The notes under the pieces are model-generated. The model had not been told where the DNA came from. It saw nothing but the letters and a program-made list of their open reading frames with translations, and did not search any database. A stretch of DNA of 8,578 bases, from NCBI GenBank assembly GCA_021819345.1, contig JAKARG010000120.1, positions 1 through 8,578 on the forward strand, written 5' to 3'. Within the stretch, counting starts at the first letter, position 1. Each line of letters starts with the position of its first letter. Of the stretch, positions 1-5,842 are shown piece after piece. Both the position numbers and the translations under genes were made by a program. The stretch comes from Actinomycetes bacterium (GTDB lineage Bacteria > Actinomycetota > Acidimicrobiia > Acidimicrobiales > Palsa-688).

Positions 1-1519
1 CGAGCTCGACGCCCCACTGGTCGAAGCTGTCGATCCCCCAGATGACCCCCTGGGTGAGCACCCGGTGCTCGTAGGTGGCGACCAGCTCTCCGAGCACCCG
101 CGGGTCGAGAGCCGGCGCGACGAGGGTGTTGGTCGGGTGGTTGCCGGCGAAGGTCCGGTGCGGCACCTGGGCCTCCGGCACTCCTTCGGCCACCACCTCC
201 TCGCGTGTCCTGCCGAAGGCGAGTGCCTCGGTCTGGGCGAAGAAGTTGGCCATCAGCAGGTCGTGGTGGGCGCCGACGCGGTGGTGAGGGTGCATGAACC
301 CGATGAAGTCGGCAGGGACCAGCCGGGTCCCCTGATGGAGCAGCTGGTAGTAGGCGTGCTGGCCGTTGGTGCCGGGCGTGCCCCAGACCACCGGCCCGGT
401 CGGCAGGTCGACCGGGTCGCCGGCGAGGGTCACCGACTTGCCGTTGCTCTCCATCTCCAGTTGCTGGAGGTAGTCGGCGAAGCGCGAGAGGTAGTGATCG
501 TAGGCAAGCACGGCCTGGGTGCCCGCGCCCCATAGGTCGTAGTACCACACGCCGATCAGCCCCATCAGCGCCGGCAGGTTGCGCTCCAGGGGGGCGTCGC
601 GGAAGTGCTCGTCGATCGCCCGGAAGCCGGCCAGCATCTCCTTGAAGGCGTCGGCGCCGATGGCCAACATGAGCGACAGCCCGATGGCCGAGTCGTAGGA
701 GTAGCGACCGCCGACCCAGTCCCAGAAGCCGAACATGTTGTCGGTGTCGATCCCGAAGCTCCGCACCGCCTCGGCGTTGGTCGATACCGCTACGAAGTGC
801 TTGGCCACGGCGGCGGGGTCGCCGAGCCCGGCGAGCAGCCACTCGCGCGCGGTGGTGGCGTTGGTGATGGTCTCCAGCGTCGTGAAGGTCTTGGAGCTGA
901 CCACGAACAGCGTCTCGGCCGGGTCGAGGTCGCAGGTCGCCTCCCAGATGTCACTGCCGTCCACGTTGGAGACGAACCGGAACACCATCGAGCGGTCCGA
1001 GCGGTCCCGCAGCGCCTCGTAGGCCATCTTCGGTCCGAGGTCGGAGCCGCCGATGCCGATGTTGACCACCGCGCGGATCCGCCTGCCGGTGTGCCCCCGC
1101 CACTCTCCGGCGCGAACCCTCCGGGAAAAGGCCTCCATGTCCCGCAGGACCGTGTGCACGTCGGGTACCACGTCGTGGCCGTCGGTGACGATCCGGGCAC
1201 CCTCGGGCGCCCGGAGGGCGATGTGCAGCACCGCCCGGTCCTCGGTCACGTTGATGTGCTCTCCGGCGAACATCGCCTCGACCCGCTCGGCCAGGCCCGC
1301 CCGCTTCGCGACTGCGACGAGCAGGCGGATGGTCTCGGCGGTGAGCAGGTTCTTCGAGTAGTCGAGGTGCAGGTCGGCGGCGTCGACGGTGAGCACCTCC
1401 CCCCTTCGGGGGTCCTCGGCGAACAGCTCACGCAGGTGCCGGCCGGCAAGGCTTCGCTGGTGGGCGGCGAGCGCCTTCCACTCCTCGGTCTCGGTGATTC
1501 GCACCGGCTGGATCTCCAT
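1..1519 (-). CDS. pgi: Glucose-6-phosphate isomerase, C-terminus cut by window edge
   Basis: This cytoplasmic enzyme interconverts glucose 6-phosphate and fructose 6-phosphate in glycolysis and gluconeogenesis. Translation from the ATG at 1519 gives 506 codons with no stop before the window edge. The family is usually about 540-550 residues, so roughly 40 C-terminal residues are missing. Family signature 1 is visible as WDWVGGRYSYDSAIG, with Arg272 inside it. The catalytic glutamate lies in MESNGKS (Glu357) and the ring-opening histidine in GTNGQHAYY (His388). The second signature begins as FDQWGVE and is then cut, so the catalytic lysine expected near 518 cannot be seen. The ATG start gives the MEIQPV N-terminus. 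No Shine-Dalgarno precedes it; a weak CAGACT box six bases upstream may indicate a leaderless start. The gene is divergent from the HAD gene, with 42 bp between starts. Open frames on the opposite strand here are shadows. Identification is secure. Confidence 0.97.
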   Translation of the reverse strand, partial: MEIQPVRITETEEWKALAAHQRSLAGRHLRELFAEDPRRGEVLTVDAADLHLDYSKNLLTAETIRLLVAVAKRAGLAERVEAMFAGEHINVTEDRAVLHIALRAPEGARIVTDGHDVVPDVHTVLRDMEAFSRRVRAGEWRGHTGRRIRAVVNIGIGGSDLGPKMAYEALRDRSDRSMVFRFVSNVDGSDIWEATCDLDPAETLFVVSSKTFTTLETITNATTAREWLLAGLGDPAAVAKHFVAVSTNAEAVRSFGIDTDNMFGFWDWVGGRYSYDSAIGLSLMLAIGADAFKEMLAGFRAIDEHFRDAPLERNLPALMGLIGVWYYDLWGAGTQAVLAYDHYLSRFADYLQQLEMESNGKSVTLAGDPVDLPTGPVVWGTPGTNGQHAYYQLLHQGTRLVPADFIGFMHPHHRVGAHHDLLMANFFAQTEALAFGRTREEVVAEGVPEAQVPHRTFAGNHPTNTLVAPALDPRVLGELVATYEHRVLTQGVIWGIDSFDQWGVEL

Positions 1520-1549
1520 GCCGGGAGTCTGCCCTGCCGGGGGGCCGGG

Positions 1550-1555
1550 TAACCT
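1550..1555 (+). promoter_or_regulatory. Putative -10 box of a leaderless promoter for the HAD gene
   Basis: TAACCT fits the TANNNT pattern of actinobacterial -10 boxes. It ends exactly six bases before the GTG start at 1562, so transcription would begin at or next to the first codon. No Shine-Dalgarno precedes the GTG. No good -35 box is visible, which is common in high-GC genomes. This is inference from spacing only. Confidence 0.4.
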
Positions 1556-1561
1556 GCGGCG

Positions 1562-2311
1562 GTGGTCGGCCGCCTGGTCCTGTGGGACATCGACGGGACC
1601 CTGGTCCACACCGGCGGCCTCGGCTCGGAGTCGTTCTACCTCGCGGTCGCCGACGTGGTCGGGGAGGCCCCCACCGAGAGGGTGGCGATGAGCGGCAAGA
1701 CCGACCCGGCGATCGTCGTCGAGCAGCTCGGCCTGCTCGGCCTGGCACCCGACCCCGAGGTCCTCGACGCCGTGCTCGACGCCCTGGTGCGCCGCCTGGC
1801 CGAGGTGGCCGACCACCTCCCCGAGCTCGGGTGCGCCTGCCCCGGGGTCGTCGAGGTCCTCCGCGCCCTGTCGGCGATGCCGGGGGTGGCCTCGGGGCTC
1901 CTCACCGGCAACCTTCGACCCAACGCCGTCGTCAAGCTGGCCGCCTTCGGCCTCGACGGCCTGGTGGACTTCGACCTCGGCGCCTACGGCAGCGACGACA
2001 TCGACCGCAACGCCCTGGTCCCGATCGCCCTCGAACGCGCGTCCAAGGCGCTCGGCTCGGTGGTGCCACCCGAGGCGACCTGGGTGGTCGGCGACACCCC
2101 GAGGGACCTCGAGTGCGCAAGGGCCGGCGGCGCCCGCTGCCTGCTCGTCGCCACCGGCAACTACGGGTTGGAGGAGCTGGCTGCGCTCGGCCCGGACGCG
2201 GCTCTCCCGGACCTCACCGACACGGCTGCGGTCCTCGGGCTCCTTGCCGGTGCGGCCCATGCTGCGCCGAGCGGGGCGCCTCGAGGCGACACTCCGGCTG
2301 CCTCGGCATGA
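1562..2311 (+). CDS. HAD-superfamily hydrolase (phosphoglycolate phosphatase-like)
   Basis: A 249-residue soluble haloacid dehalogenase-superfamily enzyme, most likely a phosphatase of a small phosphorylated metabolite. Motif I is DIDGT, with nucleophile Asp9 and acid/base Asp11. Motif II is LLTGN with Thr115. Lys125 is the probable motif III lysine. Motif IV is GDTPRD with Asp178. The stretch between motifs I and II, about residues 18-95, is the right size for a helical C1 cap, as in phosphoglycolate phosphatases. The last 20 or so residues are an Ala/Pro/Gly-rich extension without HAD motifs. Initiation is at GTG 1562, which puts motif I at the usual distance from the N-terminus. The stop overlaps the next gene's ATG, implying coupled translation. 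The substrate cannot be read from sequence. Proximity to divergent pgi makes a sugar phosphate possible but is weak evidence. Confidence 0.9.
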   Translation: MVGRLVLWDIDGTLVHTGGLGSESFYLAVADVVGEAPTERVAMSGKTDPAIVVEQLGLLGLAPDPEVLDAVLDALVRRLAEVADHLPELGCACPGVVEVLRALSAMPGVASGLLTGNLRPNAVVKLAAFGLDGLVDFDLGAYGSDDIDRNALVPIALERASKALGSVVPPEATWVVGDTPRDLECARAGGARCLLVATGNYGLEELAALGPDAALPDLTDTAAVLGLLAGAAHAAPSGAPRGDTPAASA

Positions 2312-2739
2312 GCCTGCGGCCCCGCTTCCACCTCGCTGTCGCGGTCGACGACCTCGAAGCCGCTCGTGGCTTCTACGGCGGCGTCCTCGGCTGCTCCCGG
2401 GGACGGGAGGCCGACATCTGGGTCGACTGGGACTTCTACGGCCACCAGCTCGTGACCCACCTGGTCCCCTCGGCAGGTCGGCAGGTTGCGGGGTCCAACC
2501 CGGTCGACGGCGACGAGGTCCCGGTGCCCCATTTCGGCGTGCTGCTCGGGGTCGAGGACTTCCACCATCTGGCCGGACGGCTGCGTGACGCCGGCGTGGA
2601 CTTCGCAGTCGAGCCGCACCTGCGCTTCTCGGGCCTGCCCGGAGAGCAGTGGACGATGTTCTTCTTCGACCCGGCCGGCAACGCCTTGGAGGTCAAGGCC
2701 TTCGTCGACGACGACGCCGTCTTCGCTCGCTGGCGCTAG
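2308..2739 (+). CDS. VOC-family (glyoxalase/bleomycin-resistance/dioxygenase fold) protein
   Basis: A 143-residue protein of the vicinal-oxygen-chelate superfamily, whose members bind a divalent metal and act on vicinal oxygens in lyases, isomerases, dioxygenases or resistance proteins. It begins RFHLAVAVDDLEAARGFY, the typical first beta-alpha-beta unit with a candidate metal ligand at His8. The second module starts near PVPHFGVLL with His75, and the C-terminal strand FFFDPAGNALEVKAF carries Glu128. His46, in FYGHQL, is another possible ligand. Two modules in about 140 residues match a standard VOC monomer. The ATG at 2308 overlaps the HAD stop as ATGA; an in-frame reading from further upstream would overlay the HAD gene and is rejected. 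No strong Shine-Dalgarno is seen, consistent with coupling. The reaction is unknown. Confidence 0.88.
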   Translation: MSLRPRFHLAVAVDDLEAARGFYGGVLGCSRGREADIWVDWDFYGHQLVTHLVPSAGRQVAGSNPVDGDEVPVPHFGVLLGVEDFHHLAGRLRDAGVDFAVEPHLRFSGLPGEQWTMFFFDPAGNALEVKAFVDDDAVFARWR

Positions 2740-2755
2740 CTGCTGCGAGAGCGAC

Positions 2756-2774
2756 CGGGGTCGCAGCGACCCCG
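2756..2774. terminator. Hairpin between convergent genes, possible bidirectional terminator
   Basis: A perfect 8-bp stem, CGGGGTCG paired with CGACCCCG, closes a 3-base CAG loop 17 bp after the VOC stop. No U-run follows on either strand, so it is not a classical intrinsic terminator. Its place between converging genes supports a transcript-end role. Confidence 0.5.
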
Positions 2775-2785
2775 AGCCGGGATGG

Positions 2786-2810
2786 GAGCGAAGCGGCCTG
2801 CGCTCCGCTC
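2786..2810. terminator. Second convergent hairpin overlapping the reductase stop codon
   Basis: GAGCGAAGCG and CGCTCCGCTC can pair at 9 of 10 positions around a GCCTG loop. The structure reaches into the stop codon of the minus-strand aldo/keto reductase at 2809-2811. With the neighbouring hairpin it may protect or terminate the convergent transcripts. There is no U-tract, so the role is inferred. Confidence 0.4.
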
Positions 2811-3717
2811 AGTCCAGGCCGGCCAGCTCGTCGAGCGGGAGGTCCCACTCGCCCGCCGCCACGTTGGCCTCGACCTGTTCGGCACGGGTGGCGCCGGCGA
2901 TCACCGAGGAGACCTCCGGGTGGGCGAGGAGGCCGGCGAAGGCCAGGTCCAGCAGGCTGTGCCCGCGTTCTCGGGCGAAGTCCTCGAGGGCCTCGATGCG
3001 CTCGAAGGTGCCCGCCTCGATCTCCCGGCCCGACAGGCGGGTCCCCTCGGGCATGGGCTCGCCTCTTCGGTACTTGCCGGTGAGCAGCCCGTTGGCGAGC
3101 GGGAAGTACGGCAGCACCCCGACGCCGAAGCGGCGGCACGCCGCCAGCAGCTCGACCTCTGCGCCCCGCTCAAGCAGGCTGTAGTGGTTCTGGGCGGAGA
3201 TCATCCGCTCGAGACCCTCGGTCCTCGCTGTCCAGTCGGCGTCGGCTACCTGCCAGGGGACGAAGTTGGACGAGCCGACGTAGCGGATCTTGCCCTCGTC
3301 CACCAGCTCGTCCAAGGCGGTGAGGGTCTCTGCGATCGGCGTGAGCGGATCGGGCGAGTGCAGTTGGTAGAGGTCGATGCGGTCGGTGCGCAGGCGACGC
3401 AGGCTGGCCTCGACAGCGGAGCGGATGTAGCGCCGCCCGCCGCGCGCCTCGCGCTCGCCCGAGCCCATGTCGTGGCCCCACTTGGTGGCGATCACCACCT
3501 CGTCACGCCGTCCGCCGAGGACCTCGCCGAGCACCGCCTCGGAGCCTCCCCGGTTTCCGTACACGTCGGCGGTGTCGAAGAGGGTCACCCCGAGGTCGAT
3601 GGCCCGGTCCACCACCCGGCGGGAGGCGTCGAGGTCGATCCTGCCGCCGAAGTTGTTGCAGCCGAGACCGACCACCGAGACGGTGAGCCCGGAGTTACCC
3701 AGTTGGCGATAGCGCAT
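2809..3717 (-). CDS. Aldo/keto reductase
   Basis: A 302-residue cytoplasmic NAD(P)H-dependent oxidoreductase of the (beta/alpha)8-barrel aldo/keto reductase superfamily. The complete catalytic tetrad is visible: Asp48 and Tyr53 in FDTADVYGN, Lys79 in IATKWG and His120 in YQLHSPD. The nicotinamide-contacting residues are present as Ser150-Asn151 (VGSSNF) and Gln176 (SAQNHYS). The C-terminal cofactor-binding stretch SVIAGATRAEQVEANV is typical. Length and motifs resemble the Kv-beta/YghZ-like bacterial group, whose physiological substrates are often unknown. The ATG at 3717 is chosen because the MRYRQLGNSGLTVS N-terminus is standard and an AGGA Shine-Dalgarno lies 7 bases upstream. The much longer open frame continuing to about 4731 has no family homology and runs antisense to another gene. 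It is divergent from the surface-protein gene and convergent with the VOC gene. Confidence 0.95.
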   Translation of the reverse strand: MRYRQLGNSGLTVSVVGLGCNNFGGRIDLDASRRVVDRAIDLGVTLFDTADVYGNRGGSEAVLGEVLGGRRDEVVIATKWGHDMGSGEREARGGRRYIRSAVEASLRRLRTDRIDLYQLHSPDPLTPIAETLTALDELVDEGKIRYVGSSNFVPWQVADADWTARTEGLERMISAQNHYSLLERGAEVELLAACRRFGVGVLPYFPLANGLLTGKYRRGEPMPEGTRLSGREIEAGTFERIEALEDFARERGHSLLDLAFAGLLAHPEVSSVIAGATRAEQVEANVAAGEWDLPLDELAGLD

Positions 3718-3724
3718 TGCCCCA

Positions 3725-3728
3725 TCCT
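3725..3728 (-). promoter_or_regulatory. Shine-Dalgarno deciding the first aldo/keto reductase start
   Basis: On the minus strand AGGA sits 7 bases before the ATG at 3717. This supports that start over the long upstream extension of the same open frame. Confidence 0.6.
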
Positions 3729-3822
3729 GGCAGGGCGACGGCGACGAGCGGCATCCTGGCGCACCGCTGCGGCCCGCCAGCCCGCTGCCGCGAGCGCTGG
3801 GCCCGACGACGGCGGCTCGGAC

Positions 3823-3828
3823 TAGGCT
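3823..3828 (+). promoter_or_regulatory. Putative -10 box for the surface-protein gene
   Basis: TAGGCT matches TANNNT. With six bases of spacing, transcription would start near 3835, three bases before the ATG at 3838, giving an almost leaderless mRNA. The in-frame GTG at 3832 would then lie upstream of the transcript start, favouring the ATG. No Shine-Dalgarno or recognisable -35 box is seen. Confidence 0.4.
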
Positions 3829-3837
3829 CGCGTGCCC

Positions 3838-5172
3838 ATGGCGCTCGCCACCCGCAGCCCGAGACGGGCGGGGGGACGGCGGTGGCTCGCCGTCGGGTTG
3901 GTCATCACCATCTTGGTGCTGCTGGTCGACGCATCGGTCCGTTCCCGCTCCCCCGGCCCCACCCGCCGGCTGGACGCCGTGGCCTGGGTGGACCGTGTGC
4001 TTCCCCAGGTCTCGGCCTCCGAGGTCCAAGGGCGCGAGCTCGACGCCTTCTTCTCGGGTACCGCAGCCACTTCCGGAGCGGCCCTGCGCCTCGATCTCGA
4101 CGACATCCGCTCGGGGTCGGCGACGACCCTCCGCAGCGTGCAGCACCTCCAGCCGCCGGCCGACCTGCTCAGCTCCGCCGGCCTCCTCGAGTCCTGCCTG
4201 ATGATCCGAGCGCATGAGGCGTCGGCCATCACCGCCGCCACCGTGTCCGCACTGTCTGCCCCGATAGGCGTCGGTGCCATCACCCGGGCGAGCAAGGTGC
4301 TGGCAGACGCGGTGTCGCGCCTCGAGGTCGCGGACCAGGCCTGCGCACTGTTCGGGAGCGAGCTCCCGGGCTGGCTCCACGTCAGGGTCCCGGCCAGTGC
4401 GTGGGTCCCGGTCGGCACCACCGGCTCGGTCGGCACCACGGGCACCGCCGGCTCGGTCGGCACCACGGGCACCGCCGGCGGCGCTGCCACGGGCGTCTCG
4501 GGGACGTCGGGCTCGGGTGGCGGATCGGCCAGCCCAGCAGCGGAGGCAGCGTTCCTCACCGCGTTGCACCGCAGAGTCGACCTGAAGGCGGTCTCGGCGG
4601 TCACCATCGAAGCGGTGAGCACCGAGCCACCGGCCGTGAGCTCCCGGGGAGGGCTGCAGATCCTGACGCCCGACCACCACCTGATGGTGAGCGTGGTGAT
4701 CGGCAACACGGGCAACCAGACCCTGGACCACCTAGTGGTCACCGGCTCGATCTCTCCGGCCGCCGGCGCCGCAACTGCCACTGCCACCGTCGGCACGCTC
4801 CGTCCCGGGAGCTCCTACGCCCTGAGCGTGGGCCCACTCGATCCCCCGGTCGGCGCGCCGGTCACCCTCAGCGTCACCGTCGCCCCTCCGAGCGGGAGCG
4901 CAGCAAAGGTCAAGACATCCAGCTTCAGCTTCGAGATGCCCTCCCCGGGCTCCAGCGCTCCGAGCTCGACCTCGAGCACCACTGCCACCTCCAGCACCAC
5001 TTCCACTTCTGGCGGCACCACCGGCACTGCCTCGTCGACCGGCATCACCACGGCCACCTCGGTCCCCACCACCTCCGGGTCGTCCGGCTCTGCCAGCACG
5101 ACCCCCAACTCGGCCGTCCCGGGCACCTCCGGCACGGGCACCGCCGGGACTTCGACCAGCTCCACCACCTGA
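3838..5172 (+). CDS. Membrane-anchored extracytoplasmic protein with Ser/Thr-rich tail, unknown function
   Basis: I do not recognise the family. The 444-residue product starts with a basic segment (Arg-rich, residues 6-15) and one hydrophobic helix (about 16-31, LAVGLVITILVLLV). There is no cleavage site or lipobox, so it is probably an N-terminal signal anchor with the rest outside the cell. Residues 44-175 look mostly helical and hold the only two cysteines, Cys120 and Cys169, a possible disulfide. A Gly/Thr/Ser linker (192-233) contains GSVGTTGTA twice in tandem. Residues 275-350 resemble a beta-sandwich of the CARDB/DUF11 kind, with VVIGNTGNQTLDHLVVTG and VGTLRPGSSYAL. The tail, about 368-444, is nearly all Ser, Thr, Gly, Ala and Pro, a plausible O-glycosylated or wall-spanning region, without an LPXTG motif. 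Start ATG 3838 is preferred over GTG 3832 because of the upstream -10 box. Coding status rests on plus-strand composition and topology. Confidence 0.75.
   Translation: MALATRSPRRAGGRRWLAVGLVITILVLLVDASVRSRSPGPTRRLDAVAWVDRVLPQVSASEVQGRELDAFFSGTAATSGAALRLDLDDIRSGSATTLRSVQHLQPPADLLSSAGLLESCLMIRAHEASAITAATVSALSAPIGVGAITRASKVLADAVSRLEVADQACALFGSELPGWLHVRVPASAWVPVGTTGSVGTTGTAGSVGTTGTAGGAATGVSGTSGSGGGSASPAAEAAFLTALHRRVDLKAVSAVTIEAVSTEPPAVSSRGGLQILTPDHHLMVSVVIGNTGNQTLDHLVVTGSISPAAGAATATATVGTLRPGSSYALSVGPLDPPVGAPVTLSVTVAPPSGSAAKVKTSSFSFEMPSPGSSAPSSTSSTTATSSTTSTSGGTTGTASSTGITTATSVPTTSGSSGSASTTPNSAVPGTSGTGTAGTSTSSTT
4423..4476 (+). repeat. Two perfect 27-bp tandem units coding GSVGTTGTA
   Basis: Two identical 27-bp copies (4423-4449 and 4450-4476) lie in frame and duplicate nine residues in the linker. 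A partial related unit, GTCGGCACCACC, precedes them at 4411. Perfect DNA identity implies recent slippage duplication, so linker length may vary between strains. Confidence 0.9.
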
Positions 5173-5180
5173 GACCGCGA

Positions 5181-5204
5181 TGCCGGCACCGCACCAGGCC
5201 GGCA
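5181..5204 (+). terminator. Hairpin after the surface-protein gene
   Basis: TGCCGGC and GCCGGCA form a 7-bp stem with a 10-base loop, starting 8 bases after the stop codon at 5170-5172. There is no U-run. Position suggests a terminator separating this gene from the tRNA. Confidence 0.45.
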
Positions 5205-5241
5205 GCACCCCGAAGCAGTGCCGAAGCGGCGCCGCTCCTGC

Positions 5242-5264
5242 GGGCGGGCGCCGGGCACCCGCCC
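5242..5264 (+). terminator. GC-rich hairpin upstream of the tRNA
   Basis: GGGCGGG pairs with CCCGCCC around a 9-base loop, just upstream of the putative tRNA -10 box. It may be a second terminator of the preceding transcript. No U-tract follows. Confidence 0.3.
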
Positions 5265-5271
5265 TGTCCAC

Positions 5272-5277
5272 TAGGGT
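5272..5277 (+). promoter_or_regulatory. Putative -10 box of the tRNA-Arg promoter
   Basis: TAGGGT matches TANNNT and closely resembles the TAGGCT box before the surface-protein gene. It ends 21 bases before the mature tRNA 5' end, leaving a short leader for RNase P to remove. No clear -35 box is visible. Confidence 0.45.
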
Positions 5278-5298
5278 GGAAGTGCGTCCAGCACTGAT

Positions 5299-5371
5299 GC
5301 GCTCGTAGCTCAACGGATAGAGCATCTGACTACGGATCAGAAGGTTGGGGGTTCGAATCCCTCCGAGCGCG
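5299..5371 (+). tRNA. tRNA-Arg (anticodon ACG)
   Basis: A 73-base cloverleaf can be folded by hand. The acceptor stem pairs GCGCTCG (5299-5305) with CGAGCGC (5364-5370). The D stem is GCTC/GAGC. The anticodon stem is TCTGA/TCAGA around loop CTACGGA, giving ACG at 5332-5334. The variable loop is AGGTT. The T stem is GGGGG/CCCTC with one G-U pair around TTCGAAT. The discriminator base is G and the 3' CCA is not encoded. A34 would be expected to be deaminated to inosine, so that the tRNA reads CGU, CGC and CGA. All stems are intact, so it should be functional. Confidence 0.97.
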
Positions 5372-5530
5372 CCGAGGAAGTCCTGTCCAGCGTTGCCGGC
5401 TGTTCCCGTGAGGCTGTCGGAGCCGCTCCTTTCACAATGTTGTTGGCACAATGTTGTTGGCACGAGGCCGGCATCTTCTCGTCGCTGTCGGGTCCGAGGG
5501 GGTCGCGCCGGCGCTGTCGGTGCCTTCCGG
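5372..5530. other. Non-coding gap between tRNA-Arg and the toxin gene
   Basis: This 159-bp stretch carries no supported gene. It contains a weak hairpin (GGCT at 5412, AGCC at 5421, followed by GCTCCTTTC) that might end the tRNA transcript. It also holds a 14-bp tandem repeat, three copies of GCTGTCGG (5413, 5484, 5513) and the palindrome GCGCCGGCGC at 5505-5514 just beyond the toxin stop. No copy of the tRNA 3' end, as expected for an integrated element's att site, is present. Confidence 0.6.
5433..5463. repeat. 14-bp tandem direct repeat downstream of tRNA-Arg
   Basis: CACAATGTTGTTGG occurs twice in immediate succession (5433-5446, 5447-5460), followed by another CAC. The unit is much more AT-rich than its surroundings. 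It could be a slippage product, a protein-binding site or a recombination scar next to the tRNA; sequence alone does not decide. Confidence 0.85.
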
Positions 5531-5842
5531 TCAGCTACAACCGAGGGCCACCCGTAGGGTCCGGCATGCTGCTGCCATTCGGGCGTCGGTGAGCATGGTC
5601 ACACGTCTGCGGAAAGCATCGCGGGGCAGGGTGCGCAGATTGTCGAAATTCACAACGGCTTCGACGGGCATGCCATCGTCGGGACCGAGCGACAACTCGG
5701 AGACGAGGTTCCGGCGCGTTCGCGTCACCGTGGCCACCACTAGATGGCCGATCCTGTCTGCGACGGGATCGCGGGTGAGGACCAGGACGGGGCGATCTCC
5801 TCCTCCGGGGACAGCGGCGAACCAGATCTCACCCCTTCGCAT
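5531..5842 (-). CDS. MazF/PemK-family endoribonuclease toxin
   Basis: A 103-residue toxin of a type II toxin-antitoxin pair. The family cleaves single-stranded RNA at short specific sequences and slows translation. It starts MRRGEIWFAAVPGGGDRPVLVLTRD, the typical first strand and loop, with the conserved Arg17-Pro18 matching the catalytic RPV segment. A Thr-containing strand, LVVATVTR, follows at 34-41, matching the second active-site segment. Later come EAVVNFDNLRTLPRDAF and a short C-terminal helix, giving normal length. ATG 5842 is preferred; an in-frame GTG at 5845 would add one residue. The 5' end overlaps the antitoxin gene by 14 bases from this start, so the toxin is translated from the antitoxin message. 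No inactivating change is visible. Cleavage specificity cannot be predicted. Confidence 0.93.
   Translation of the reverse strand: MRRGEIWFAAVPGGGDRPVLVLTRDPVADRIGHLVVATVTRTRRNLVSELSLGPDDGMPVEAVVNFDNLRTLPRDAFRRRVTMLTDARMAAACRTLRVALGCS

Noticed and set aside
605..1552. Plus-strand 315-codon open frame opposite pgi
   Set aside because: It is the antisense shadow of an unmistakable glucose-6-phosphate isomerase and has no recognisable motif.
1582..2739. Single 385-residue protein ending in the VOC domain
   Set aside because: Its first 240 residues are an Arg/Pro/Gly-rich out-of-frame reading of the HAD gene. The VOC gene starts at the ATG at 2308.
3718..4731. Upstream extension of the first aldo/keto reductase as a 640-residue fusion protein
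   Set aside because: The standard reductase N-terminus starts at 3717 with a Shine-Dalgarno. The extension is Gly/Arg-rich, has no domain and runs antisense to the surface-protein gene.
3822..4796. Minus-strand open frame opposite the surface-protein gene
   Set aside because: It is a long frame from high-GC bias. The plus-strand frame has a membrane anchor, organised domains and an upstream -10 box, while this one has Pro/Thr/Val low-complexity sequence and no start signal.
4732..5463. Minus-strand open frame of 243 codons covering the tRNA and the end of the surface-protein gene
   Set aside because: Part of it (GGIRTPNLLIRSQ followed by LSYERI) is the well-known artefact produced by translating a tRNA gene antisense. 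The rest is low-complexity Gly/Ala/Arg sequence opposite a Ser/Thr-rich tail.
5299..5463. Complete integrated element or att pair at the tRNA
   Set aside because: There is no integrase and no second copy of the tRNA 3' segment in the window. The 14-bp tandem repeat alone is not enough.
5413..5520. Three copies of GCTGTCGG (5413, 5484, 5513) as a regulatory array
   Set aside because: They are short, irregularly spaced and made of codon-like GC-rich sequence. There is no gene they would plausibly control, so this may be chance.
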